From assembly GCF_001421745.1 (NCBI RefSeq), contig NZ_LMKW01000009.1, positions 223,507 through 287,506 of the forward strand: 64,000 bases of DNA. Direction: 5' to 3'. Origin of the DNA: Sphingomonas sp. Leaf230. GTDB lineage: Bacteria; Pseudomonadota; Alphaproteobacteria; Sphingomonadales; Sphingomonadaceae. Within the stretch, counting starts at the first letter, position 1; each line of letters starts with the position of its first letter. Under the pieces are notes generated by a model. The model searched no databases. It saw only the letters and a program-made list of their open reading frames with translations, and was not told where the DNA came from. Positions 1-8,249 of the stretch are shown here, piece after piece. A program made the position numbers and the translations under genes.

Positions 1-517
1 CGGGGGCGAGCGTCACCATGACGCGGCCGAGACGGGGGCGGGTCAGCAGCGCGAGCAGGTCGTCGTCGAGGTCCTGGAAGCGCGTCGGGTCGTGGATGCC
101 CTTGCGCGCCGGGCTGATCACTGGGCCCTCTATATGGATGCCGAGAACGCCGGGGACGCCCGCGAGGATCGCCGCGTCGACCGCGTCGAGCGCGCGCGCG
201 ATCACGTCGGGCGTGTCGCTGATCAGCGTCGGCAGGAACGCGGTGGTGCCGAACGGCCGGTGCGCCGCGCCGATCGCGGCGATGCCCTCGACCGTGGGCG
301 TATCGTTGAACAGCACGCCGCCGCCGCCGTTGACCTGCGTATCGACGAAGCCGGGCATCAGCCAGCCACCGTCGAGATCGACCGCGTGATCCACGGCCTG
401 ATCGGAAGTCGCGTCGCCGATCCGCGCAATGCGACCGTCTTCGACGACGATCGTCGCCTCGTTCAGGACGCCCGTGGGGGTGACCACATGGCCATTCGAA
501 AACCGGAAGATCGTCAT
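1..517 (-). CDS. nagA: N-acetylglucosamine-6-phosphate deacetylase, N-terminal part (cut by window edge)
   Basis: Removes the acetyl group from GlcNAc-6-P in the cytoplasmic amino-sugar pathway. The visible 172 or so residues start MTIFRFSNGHVVTPTG and contain the amidohydrolase segments GFVDTQVNGGGGVLFND and HIEGPVISPARKGIHDP, both typical of NagA; the GHIEGP-type segment carries metal-binding residues. The ATG lies inside the stop of the upstream SIS-domain gene (4-bp ATGA overlap), which fixes the start and indicates coupled translation in one leftward operon. The C-terminal half is outside the window, so completeness cannot be judged. Confidence 0.93.
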   Translation of the reverse strand, partial: MTIFRFSNGHVVTPTGVLNEATIVVEDGRIARIGDATSDQAVDHAVDLDGGWLMPGFVDTQVNGGGGVLFNDTPTVEGIAAIGAAHRPFGTTAFLPTLISDTPDVIARALDAVDAAILAGVPGVLGIHIEGPVISPARKGIHDPTRFQDLDDDLLALLTRPRLGRVMVTLAP

Positions 518-1590
518 AACGTGCGCGTCACCTTGCTGAGATGCGACGGTGCGTCGGGGTTGAACCCGCGAGCAAGCGAGAGGGCGTTGACCATGCGATA
601 GAAGCTCTGGATCATCAGGATCGGCTCGATCGCCGGGTGCGCTTTCAACGCGGGCAGGACGCCGTCGTCGCTGCTGCCATCGAGGCCGGCATCGGCGAGC
701 AACACGCCTGCGCCACGCTCGGCGAACTCGCGCGCCGCATCGCGCACGCCGTCGCCGGCCGCGTCGGAGGTCGCGAGCGCGAGCAGCGGGAAGCCGTCCT
801 CGACCAGCTGCATCGGGCCGTGGCGCACTTCCGCCGAGCTGAACGATTCGGCGTGCAGCGCGCAGGTTTCCTTCATCTTCAGCGCCGCCTCGTTGGCGAT
901 GCCGAAGCCCATGCCGCGCGCGATCACGAACAAATTGGTCGCGGTACGCAGCGGTGCGACGGCGGCCGACCAGTCGAGCGCCCAGGCGCGTGCGAGGTCG
1001 GCGGGGAGGGCCGCGACGGCGCTACGCAATGCGTCGTCGTCGGCCCATTCCGCGGTCAAAGCGGCGAAGGCGGCGAGCGAGCAGATGTAGGATTTGGTCG
1101 CTGCTACCGACTTTTCCGGTCCGGCGCACAGCGGGATCAGCGTGTCGGCGGTTTCGGCGAGTGGCGAGGTCTCGTCGTTGACGAACGCGACGACATGCGC
1201 ACCGGCGGCTTTCTGCGCGGCGACCGCGGCGAGCAGGTCGGGGCTGCGTCCGCTCTGCGACACCGCGATGCACAGCGTGTTCCGCGCGCCGAGCGGTGCG
1301 TCGTAGATCGACACGACCGACGGCGCCGCGGCCGCAACGGGGATGCCGGTTTTCGTCCAGATCAGATACTTGCCGTACACCGCCGAGTGATCCGACGAGC
1401 CGCGCGCGCAGGTCACGACGACCGCGGGCGGGGCGCTACGAAGACGCGCACCGAGCGCCGCGAACGACGCGGCGTTGGTCGCGAGCATCCGTGCGACGGC
1501 CTCGGACGATTCCGCAGCCTCGCGGAACATGAGCGTCGCGGTTTCCGCAATCGGCGGGGGTGTTAGCGGAGGCGGAGTGGCGTCGTGCAT
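514..1590 (-). CDS. SIS-domain glucosamine-6-phosphate deaminase, NagB-II type
   Basis: A 358-residue protein with two SIS (sugar isomerase) domains. Visible phosphosugar-binding motifs include CARGSSDHSA near residue 61, VSQSGRSPDL near residue 110 and EKSVAATKSY near residue 159, with a second domain containing ARGMGFGIANEAALKMKET. This layout matches the NagB-II/AgaS family, which turns glucosamine-6-P into fructose-6-P plus ammonia and replaces classical NagB in many Alphaproteobacteria. It lacks the glutaminase domain of GlmS. It sits directly upstream of nagA with a 4-bp overlap, which supports a catabolic role. A related isomerase specificity cannot be excluded from sequence alone. Confidence 0.88.
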   Translation of the reverse strand: MHDATPPPLTPPPIAETATLMFREAAESSEAVARMLATNAASFAALGARLRSAPPAVVVTCARGSSDHSAVYGKYLIWTKTGIPVAAAAPSVVSIYDAPLGARNTLCIAVSQSGRSPDLLAAVAAQKAAGAHVVAFVNDETSPLAETADTLIPLCAGPEKSVAATKSYICSLAAFAALTAEWADDDALRSAVAALPADLARAWALDWSAAVAPLRTATNLFVIARGMGFGIANEAALKMKETCALHAESFSSAEVRHGPMQLVEDGFPLLALATSDAAGDGVRDAAREFAERGAGVLLADAGLDGSSDDGVLPALKAHPAIEPILMIQSFYRMVNALSLARGFNPDAPSHLSKVTRTL

Positions 1591-1671
1591 GGCGGCTCGC
1601 TTCGATTGGCGTTCGGCGAGGAGCGAGAGGCCCCCCGACCCAGACCGGTTTGAGTAAGTTATGGATTGGTA

Positions 1672-2454
1672 TTATTCAAGCGCCGGATGTCCGGCCACCA
1701 TGTTCGCCAGTCGCTCTACCGCGTCGCAATTCGTGGCTGCGCGTCCTGGCGAGGCAAAGCCGAAGCGCAGTTCGGCGGGATCGACGGCGGTCGTCATGGG
1801 CGTGCGACACGAGGCGTGGACTTCGCGGACACCGGTCGCGAGGATAGCTGGCAAGGTCTCCGGCGAGACCCCGCTTCCCGCGAGCACGATGATCCGACCG
1901 GCAGCTTGCTGGTGCAATGCCGCCAGCGTCGCGACGCCGTCAATCGCCTTCGGTGCGCCGCCCGAGGTCAGGATCCGGTCGAAGCCGAGCGTGACGGCGG
2001 ACTCCAGTGCGTCGGGCATGTCGCGGCACAGATCGAAGGCGCGGTGCAGCGTCAGCGAGAGTGGGCGTCCGCGAGCATCGCCCAGCGATCGGGCATGGGT
2101 GACCCAAGCGGCGAGGGCGGGCACGTCGAGCCGGTGGTCGGCGTCGAGCGCGCCGATGACGATTCCCGCCAATCCGGCTTCGGCCGCGGTGCGGATGTCG
2201 TCGGCGATCAGCGCCTGCTCGCTCGGGGTATAGACGAAGCCGCCTTCGCGTGGTCGGGCTAGGAGGTGGACGGGGACGCCGGAGACCTCCGACGCCGCCG
2301 CTGCTGCCCGGATCAGCGACGCGGGCGGGGTGAGCCCACCGACGCCGAGCGCCGCGCACAGTTCGATGCGGTCCGCCCCGCCGGCGATCGCCGCGTCTAT
2401 ACCGTGCAGATCCTCGACGCAGACTTCGAGAATTGTTCGCGAACCACGATCCAT
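1672..2454 (-). CDS. cutC: CutC family protein
   Basis: A 260-residue TIM-barrel protein of the CutC family, starting MDRGSRTILEVCVEDL. Family segments are EVCVEDLHGIDAAIAGGADRIELC at the N-terminus, VPVHLLARPREGGFVY, LHRAFD and DRILTSGG. CutC was originally linked to copper homeostasis, but that role is not well established, and this copy lies between an N-glycosyl-asparaginase and a glucosamine-6-P deaminase. A function connected to sugar metabolism is an inference from context. The start at 2454 is chosen because the reading frame further upstream runs through the neighbouring gene; the gap to that gene's stop is 14 bp. Confidence 0.87.
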   Translation of the reverse strand: MDRGSRTILEVCVEDLHGIDAAIAGGADRIELCAALGVGGLTPPASLIRAAAAASEVSGVPVHLLARPREGGFVYTPSEQALIADDIRTAAEAGLAGIVIGALDADHRLDVPALAAWVTHARSLGDARGRPLSLTLHRAFDLCRDMPDALESAVTLGFDRILTSGGAPKAIDGVATLAALHQQAAGRIIVLAGSGVSPETLPAILATGVREVHASCRTPMTTAVDPAELRFGFASPGRAATNCDAVERLANMVAGHPALE

Positions 2455-2468
2455 GTCTTCCGCGCTGC

Positions 2469-3491
2469 TCACGCCTGGAACAGCGACCGCGCCTTCAGCA
2501 CCGTCGTCTTGCCGCGCGCGTCGGTGACCGCATAGGTAAAGCCCGGCAACAGGCAGAACGCGCCGACATTGCCCTTGGTATCGAGCGCGAGGAAGCCGAC
2601 CTGGACGCCGCGGATCGCATCGCCGCGCAGCTTGGCGATATGCCGGACGACCTCTTCGCATGCCTGTTGCGCCGTCGACCCGCCACGCATCGACGCGACG
2701 ACGCGGGCCGAGCCTGCGACGCGAGTCACTTCTTCGCCAAGCCCGGTCGAAGTGGCACCACCGACGCCTGCCTCGACGTACAGGCCCGATCCGACCTGCG
2801 GCGAGTCGCCGACCCGGCCGCGCATCTTGAACGCCATGCCGGAGGTGGTGCAGGCGCCCGCCATCCGCCCGTCGGCCGTGCGCGCGAGCAGGCCGATCGT
2901 GTCGTGATCGAGCGCGCCGCCGGGCGTGCGGGTGATGCGGTTCTCGCTATTGGCTTCGGGCTGATATTTCGCGGTCTTCAGCCAGTCGCGCCATGCCTTT
3001 TCCGATTCCGGGGTGAGCAGCGACTGTTGCGGAAACCCCTGGTCGCGCGCGAACCGCGTCGCGCCCTCGCCGACGAGGAAGGTGTGCGGCGTCCGCTCCA
3101 TGACGCGACGCGCGACGGAGATCGCATGTATCGTGTTCTCCAGCGCGGCGACGGCACCGACTCCGCCGACGTCGTCCATGATGACCGCGTCGAGCGTGAC
3201 GTGGCCATCGCGGTCGGGATAGCCGGAATAGCCGACGCTATGATTGGTCGGGTCGGCTTCGGGCACCATTGCGCCGGCTTCGACCGCGTCGATCAGGGAG
3301 CCGCCCTTTGCGAGTTGCGCAAAGGCCACCGCGTTGGCGGCGGCACCGAAATCCCATGTCGACAGGACCATCGCACCAGTCGCCGGGGCGTCCGTCGCGG
3401 CACCCGATCGGGCAGCCGCCCGAGTCGCTACGAATGGTATCATGCCGAGGCCGCCCAAGCCGGCGAGCAACGACCGTCGCGTGTTCTCCAT
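2469..3491 (-). CDS. Tat-exported N4-(beta-N-acetylglucosaminyl)-L-asparaginase
   Basis: A 340-residue glycosylasparaginase (Ntn hydrolase). It should cleave the GlcNAc-Asn bond left after N-glycoprotein digestion, giving aspartate and the amino sugar. The N-terminus reads MENTRRSLLAGLGGLG, a twin-arginine-like signal, so export to the periplasm is likely. The self-cleavage site is visible as GGALDHDTIG, with Thr198 as the expected nucleophile of the mature beta chain; downstream GRVGDSPQVGSGLYV and STGLGEEV are typical substrate-pocket segments. The ATG at 3491 is preferred over upstream starts because of the signal peptide. It is the first gene of the leftward amino-sugar operon. Confidence 0.9.
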   Translation of the reverse strand: MENTRRSLLAGLGGLGMIPFVATRAAARSGAATDAPATGAMVLSTWDFGAAANAVAFAQLAKGGSLIDAVEAGAMVPEADPTNHSVGYSGYPDRDGHVTLDAVIMDDVGGVGAVAALENTIHAISVARRVMERTPHTFLVGEGATRFARDQGFPQQSLLTPESEKAWRDWLKTAKYQPEANSENRITRTPGGALDHDTIGLLARTADGRMAGACTTSGMAFKMRGRVGDSPQVGSGLYVEAGVGGATSTGLGEEVTRVAGSARVVASMRGGSTAQQACEEVVRHIAKLRGDAIRGVQVGFLALDTKGNVGAFCLLPGFTYAVTDARGKTTVLKARSLFQA

Positions 3492-3689
3492 CAGATCCCC
3501 CTTGCGTTCTTGTGTGCACGCTATCGCAACGAGATGGCGACCGCCAGTAGTGACGCCGATTTGCAACATTCCAACGCAAATGTTCTAGACCGGTATTGCT
3601 TCGGCATTGACTGGCGACGTGTTTTGACCAAACCAGTACGGGCAACCGGTATAGCGCTATCACGCAACCGGGCTTTTTTAGGGGTAGGT
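3492..3689. promoter_or_regulatory. Divergent control region between asparaginase operon and TonB receptor
   Basis: This 198-bp gap must hold the promoters of the leftward amino-sugar operon and the rightward receptor gene. It is more AT-rich than its surroundings. Two similar stretches, GACCGGTATTGC (from about 3588) and AACCGGTATAGC (from about 3644), lie roughly 56 bp apart and could be operator half-sites of a common sugar regulator. No regulator gene for this locus lies inside the window. Assignment as operators is inference only. Confidence 0.45.
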
Positions 3690-6600
3690 ATGAACTTCGG
3701 CCATTCTGTTTCGCGGATCGCGCTCGTCGGATCTCTCGTGTTTTCCGCTACCACGGCATTCGCACAGGACGTGCCCGCGCAGGCCGTGACGCCCGCCCAG
3801 GCTGCCGCGAGCACGCCCGCCGAAGCCAAGGTCGAGGCGGATGCCACCACCGCAACCACGGCCGTCGATCGCGACACGCCGAAGGACGACACGATCGTCG
3901 TCACCGGATCGCGCATCCAGCGTCCAAACATGACGTCGGCGGCGCCGATCACCTCGGTCACCGCGCAGGACATTCGCGCGCAGGCTGCGGTCAACGTCGA
4001 GGACGTGCTCAACCGCCTGCCGCAGATCGCGCCGGACAGCCAGCAGACCTATAACGACTCCGACGGTCGCCAGCGCATCAAGCTGCGCAGCCTCGGGTTC
4101 GAGCGCACGCTGGTCCTGATCGACGGTAAGCGCCTCGGCACGCAGAACGGCCAGGACGTCGGTATCATCCCGCCGTCGCTGCTCGAGCGGGTCGACGTGC
4201 TGACCGGCGGTGCATCGTCCGTCTACGGGTCGGACGCGGTCGCGGGCGTCGTCAACTTCGTCCTGAAGAAGGATTTCGAAGGCATCCAGCTCGACGGCAA
4301 CTATAATTTCTACAACCACAACAACAAGGACACGGTCGTGTCGTCGCTGGCGCGTTCGTCGGGCTTCAGCAGCCCGCGCGGCCTGACCAACGACGGCGGC
4401 CGTGCCGACGTCACGCTGACCGCGGGCAAGAAGCTGTTCGACGGCGCGCTGCGGATCAACGGCTTCGTCAACTACAAGCATACCGACGAAGTGTTGTTGT
4501 CGGCCCGGTCCAACTCGGGCTGCTACCTGACGCAGACCAGCCTGAACGCGCCGCTGTCGTGCGGCCTGACCCCGAGCAGCTCGACGAGCGGGCTCATCAC
4601 GCCGCTCAGCGGTGCGAACGCCAACGCGCAGCTCGTCAACAACCCGAACGGCACGCGTACTTTCGTGCCGTTCGGTCCGGGTGCCGGCAACGCCTCGAAC
4701 TATTTCAGCAACTATGCGTATCAGCGCCCATCCGAGCGCGTGAACGCCGGTGGCTTCGTCAGCCTCGACATCGCACCCGACGCCGAGCTGTATGCGTCGG
4801 GCATCTGGTTCCGCGACAAGTCGTACAACAACTACCCGGCGATCGCCGGCGGCTCCGTCCAGGTGAACTGCAACAACCCGTTCCTGTCGACGTCGCAGGC
4901 AACCGCGATCTGCGGTGCTGCGGCTGGCACGGTGGCGACGGCACCGATCGACCTGCGCTATCGTCTTGGTGAGGGCAACGATCAGCCCGACGCGTATCTG
5001 AACACCGGCGTTCGCCTGACCGGCGGCGTCCGCGGCAAGGTCGGCAGCGCGTGGACCTATGACGTCGGCGGCGTCTATGCCCGCAACCACCAGGATTACA
5101 CGCCGAGCTTCGTCAACGCGACCAACCTGCGGAACTCGATCAACGTCGGCGGCACGCGCGCCGCACCGACCTGCGCAACGACCACGGATCCCGCCTGCGT
5201 TCCCTTCGATGCGTTCAGCGCGGGCAACACCAACCCGGCATTGATCGACTATCTGTATGACCAGGGCACGTCCGCGACCACCGGCACGCTGTATGACGTA
5301 CAGGCCAACGTCACCGGCGATCTCGGCAAATACGGCATCACCTCGCCGTTCGCCGAGCAGGGCGTCGCGATCGCGTTGGGTACGGAATATCGCAAGGATA
5401 CGCTGAAATCGACCGCCGACAGCGTGTATCGCGCAGGTCTGGGCGGCACCGACAGCTATCTGAAGCAGGACGTCTGGGAGGCGAACGTCGAGGTCCAGGC
5501 GCCGCTGGTCGAGCACAAGCGCTTCGCCGACCTGTTGCAGGTGAACGGCGGCTACCGCGTGTCGAAGTACAGCAGCAACCCAAGCACGTTCAATACCTGG
5601 AAGGTCGAGGGCATCTATGCCCCGGTCAGCGACCTGACGTTCCGCGCCTCGTTCAACAAGGCGCAGCGCGCGCCGACCGTGACCGAAATCCGCCAGGCGA
5701 CCAACGTCGATTTCGCGTCGGGCGGCGCAGGCACGTTCAACGATTTCTGCGCACCGACCGTCGTCAACGGCGCCAACGGCGTGACCTACGGCGCGCCGAT
5801 CGCGTCGCGCGAAGTGTGCCGTGCAACCGGCCTGTCGGATGCGCTCTACGGCAGCCAGACGCTGTTGTGCAGCAACGGCACCACCCCGAACGGCTCGGCG
5901 GCGTGCACCGTGCGCTCGGGCGGCTACACCGCCGATCCGGAAACCGCCTACACGCAGACCTACGGCCTGATCGTGAAGCCGCGGTTCGTGAAGGGCTTGG
6001 TGTTCTCGGTCGATCGCTACCAGATCAAGATCAACGATTCGCTCGGCTATAACGACTTCAGCTATTACACCGATGGCTGCCAGCGTTCGAACGGCGACGC
6101 GTTCTTCTGCCAGGGCATCGTCCGCAATCCGGGCACCGGTACGCTATATTCGACGGCCGGGAGCAACCCGACCACCGGCTTCATCCGCCAGGGCACGACG
6201 AACTACTACACTTCGATCGCGCGCGGCTATGATTTCCAGGCGCAGTACACGCTCGACCTTGCCAGCGCCGGCAAGATCGACTGGAACTTCAACGGGTCGC
6301 TGACGACGTTCGCGGGCGGCCAAGACTCGCCGGTCCAGCCGGAGCGGAATTGCGCCGGCTATTACGGCAATGGCTGCGGCCAGCTGATCCCGAAATGGTC
6401 GCACGGCCTGCGCGCGACCTACACCACGCTCGACCGCGGCTTCAGCGCCTCGTTCAACTGGCGCTATGTCGGTTCGCTGACCAACGCGGACAATTCGGGT
6501 GATCCCGCGATCGGTGGCACGGACGCCCGCGCGCGGACCAGCTACTACCGCGTTTCGCCGAAGAGCTATTTCGACCTCGCGCTCAACTTCGCGATCGACA

Positions 6601-6761
6601 AGCAGTTCTCGCTGCGCCTGATCGCGAACAACCTGCTCGACAAGAGCGCGCCGATCGTTCCGGACTCGTACAACGTCGCCCTCGCGCGCACGAACACGAT
6701 CCCGCAGCGCTACGACTCGCTGGGCCGCAACCTGGCCGTGGGTGCGACCGTCCGGTTCTGA
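3690..6761 (+). CDS. TonB-dependent outer-membrane receptor
   Basis: A protein of about 1,023 residues that starts MNFGHSVSRIALVGSLVFSATTAFAQ, a clear signal peptide, followed by an Ala/Thr-rich linker and DDTIVVTGSRIQRPN, the usual start of the plug domain. The plug contains LVLIDGKRLGTQNG and VDVLTGGASSVYGSDAVAGVVNFVLKKDF. The rest is a long beta-barrel ending in ...GRNLAVGATVRF, with the terminal Phe needed for outer-membrane insertion. It belongs to the large sphingomonad/Caulobacter receptor type used for sugars and peptides. Its divergent position next to glycosylasparaginase and nagA suggests a GlcNAc-containing substrate. The open frame extends upstream to about 2433, but that part is antisense to other genes. 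Confidence 0.93.
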   Translation: MNFGHSVSRIALVGSLVFSATTAFAQDVPAQAVTPAQAAASTPAEAKVEADATTATTAVDRDTPKDDTIVVTGSRIQRPNMTSAAPITSVTAQDIRAQAAVNVEDVLNRLPQIAPDSQQTYNDSDGRQRIKLRSLGFERTLVLIDGKRLGTQNGQDVGIIPPSLLERVDVLTGGASSVYGSDAVAGVVNFVLKKDFEGIQLDGNYNFYNHNNKDTVVSSLARSSGFSSPRGLTNDGGRADVTLTAGKKLFDGALRINGFVNYKHTDEVLLSARSNSGCYLTQTSLNAPLSCGLTPSSSTSGLITPLSGANANAQLVNNPNGTRTFVPFGPGAGNASNYFSNYAYQRPSERVNAGGFVSLDIAPDAELYASGIWFRDKSYNNYPAIAGGSVQVNCNNPFLSTSQATAICGAAAGTVATAPIDLRYRLGEGNDQPDAYLNTGVRLTGGVRGKVGSAWTYDVGGVYARNHQDYTPSFVNATNLRNSINVGGTRAAPTCATTTDPACVPFDAFSAGNTNPALIDYLYDQGTSATTGTLYDVQANVTGDLGKYGITSPFAEQGVAIALGTEYRKDTLKSTADSVYRAGLGGTDSYLKQDVWEANVEVQAPLVEHKRFADLLQVNGGYRVSKYSSNPSTFNTWKVEGIYAPVSDLTFRASFNKAQRAPTVTEIRQATNVDFASGGAGTFNDFCAPTVVNGANGVTYGAPIASREVCRATGLSDALYGSQTLLCSNGTTPNGSAACTVRSGGYTADPETAYTQTYGLIVKPRFVKGLVFSVDRYQIKINDSLGYNDFSYYTDGCQRSNGDAFFCQGIVRNPGTGTLYSTAGSNPTTGFIRQGTTNYYTSIARGYDFQAQYTLDLASAGKIDWNFNGSLTTFAGGQDSPVQPERNCAGYYGNGCGQLIPKWSHGLRATYTTLDRGFSASFNWRYVGSLTNADNSGDPAIGGTDARARTSYYRVSPKSYFDLALNFAIDKQFSLRLIANNLLDKSAPIVPDSYNVALARTNTIPQRYDSLGRNLAVGATVRF

Positions 6762-6811
6762 TCCCACGCTGGCTCGTGTCGGTCGACGCGAGCCAATTGT
6801 GCCGAATGAAG

Positions 6812-6843
6812 ATCCTCCGTGCCCTGGGGCGCGGGGGATTTTT
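6812..6843 (+). terminator. Intrinsic terminator after the TonB receptor
   Basis: About 50 bp after the receptor stop, the sequence ATCCTCCGTGC, a short loop and GCGCGGGGGAT can pair with small bulges and is followed by a run of five T. This has the shape of a Rho-independent terminator for the receptor transcript. Confidence 0.55.
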
Positions 6844-6931
6844 CATGTCGGGCGATGCTGGGGTTGGAACTGGAGCGCTAAGGATCAATGCCACGCAGGT
6901 GGCGGCGACATCGTTTATCGAAAGTTGGAAA

Positions 6932-7007
6932 TGGTGCCGGTTGCAGGAATCGAACCCGCGACATCCAGTTTACAAAACTGGCGCTCTACCAACTGAGCTA
7001 AACCGGC
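6932..7007 (-). tRNA. tRNA-Thr (anticodon UGU)
   Basis: Read on the minus strand, a 76-nt cloverleaf begins GCCGGTTTAGCTCAG and ends in an encoded CCA. The acceptor stem GCCGGTT pairs with AACCGGC. The anticodon stem CCAGT/ACTGG encloses the loop TTTGTAA, giving anticodon TGT (Thr, ACA codons). The T-arm GGGTTCGATTCC is intact. Confidence 0.97.
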
Positions 7008-7048
7008 CCTTGCGTCGGGCGCTGCCCGGTGCGTCGCGACCCCATGCT

Positions 7049-7924
7049 TCAAGATACGCCGAAGGTCCAGCCCTCGGTTTGCGCGATATGCGATGTCATC
7101 GCTGCCGGGTGCCAGAGTTCGGGGCGATCGGCATTGGCGCGGAGCCAGGCGGCGGTGAGGATCGCGTCGGTGGCGTGGTCGTCGTAGCGCGCAAGCGGTG
7201 CGTGCGGGTCGCTGCCGATCGCGGCCAGCGCCACGTCGAGCGCTTCGGCATCGCGGATTTTGCTGAGCCCCTTGCGGATGCCGGCGGCGCGTGCGGCGAT
7301 CGTGGTGTAGATCTCGACGATCAGCGGACCTTGCGACGGCACCGGATCGAACGGCCAGACCGGTACGTGGCCGGCCAGCCTGTGTAGCACGCGCATCCCG
7401 GTCAGGCTCGACTTGCCGACCTGCGCCGCGCCAACGAGATTGAGGTTGCTGGTCGGGCTCAGCCCTTGCCGCCGCTGCGCCTCCTCGGTCATGCGGAGCC
7501 GGCCGGACCCTTCGAAGAATTCGCCCTTGCGCCCGCCGTGGCGACGCAGATGCCGCGCGACCTCGTCATGATCGACGAAGCTGCTGGCCCCCAGATGAGG
7601 ATCGTCCGCGCAGATCCGCTCGACCAGCGCCCACAGCGCGCGCGCATCTGACGGACTCTCTGCCCAGCCGGGAAAGAAGGCGTCCTGGTCGATGAACGGA
7701 AGCGATGGCCCGAGATCGAGCCCGACCAGCGTATCCGGCGGCATCGCGTTCGCCAGCCAATCGAGCGCGGCGGTACGCGACCAGCCGCCCTCGGCTCCGA
7801 TCAGTGTCGGTGCAGCGGCCCCGCGCGCGCAGATCGCCACGGCGACCCCCGATTGCCGGGGACCGACCGCGCCAGACCAGTCGATCGCGGCGAAATGGCC
7901 GAAGCGGTCAGGGGCGATCGCCAT
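7049..7924 (-). CDS. Conserved hypothetical protein with RNase H-like (DUF429-like) N-terminus
   Basis: A 291-residue protein. The start reads MAIAPDRFGHFAAIDWSGAV, where FAAIDWSG resembles the first acidic strand of the DUF429/RNase H-like fold; LVGLDLGPSLPF near residue 66 and a late DDHATDAILTAAWL segment could supply the other acidic residues. No close function is recognised. The gene starts 17 bp inside the end of the upstream YjbR-like gene, so it is the last cistron of a rarA-yjbR-DUF429-like operon. The fold assignment is by motif impression only. Confidence 0.72.
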   Translation of the reverse strand: MAIAPDRFGHFAAIDWSGAVGPRQSGVAVAICARGAAAPTLIGAEGGWSRTAALDWLANAMPPDTLVGLDLGPSLPFIDQDAFFPGWAESPSDARALWALVERICADDPHLGASSFVDHDEVARHLRRHGGRKGEFFEGSGRLRMTEEAQRRQGLSPTSNLNLVGAAQVGKSSLTGMRVLHRLAGHVPVWPFDPVPSQGPLIVEIYTTIAARAAGIRKGLSKIRDAEALDVALAAIGSDPHAPLARYDDHATDAILTAAWLRANADRPELWHPAAMTSHIAQTEGWTFGVS

Positions 7925-8249
7925 ACGCCTTCCGCTGCTTGGCCGATGCCTGATCCCACCAGGCGCGGGCGATCACGCGGGCAACGCGCTCGGCGTCATG
8001 CGCGCCGTAGCGGACCAGCAGGCCGGGCCAGGTCTCGTAATGCTGGGTCTGCCAGAAGGTCTCGGGATCGGTCGCGATCAGGGCGGCCTTCTCGTCATGC
8101 GGGCTGCGGACGTGGAAGCTGCCATCGACATGGCCGGCGCTGACGAACATCTTGCCGCGCGTCTTGATCGCGGGCTGGCCGTACGACGTCGACGCCTCGG
8201 TCTCGGGCAGCGACAGCGCGTACGCCGCAACCGCGTCCCAATCCTTCAC
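7908..8249 (-). CDS. MmcQ/YjbR family protein
   Basis: A 113-residue small DNA-binding-like protein of the MmcQ/YjbR (CyaY-like) family: MKDWDAVAAYALSLPETE at the start, SYGQPAIKTRGKMFVSAG, and a HYETWPGLLVRYG segment near the middle. The GTG start at 8249 overlaps the rarA stop by 4 bp (GTGA), which both fixes the start and implies coupled translation. The open frame further upstream is antisense to other coding sequence. The cellular role of the family is unclear. Confidence 0.85.
   Translation of the reverse strand: MKDWDAVAAYALSLPETEASTSYGQPAIKTRGKMFVSAGHVDGSFHVRSPHDEKAALIATDPETFWQTQHYETWPGLLVRYGAHDAERVARVIARAWWDQASAKQRKAYGDRP

Noticed and set aside
2433..3689. Extension of the TonB receptor frame to a 1,442-residue protein
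   Set aside because: The extra part is antisense to the asparaginase and cutC; the signal peptide at 3690 defines the true start.
3678..5516. 612-residue minus-strand open frame opposite the TonB receptor
   Set aside because: Mirror frame of a GC-rich gene; Arg/Val-rich composition and no ribosome-binding site. Several other long antisense frames (for example 541-1566, 16087-17643, 20103-22220) were left out for the same reason.
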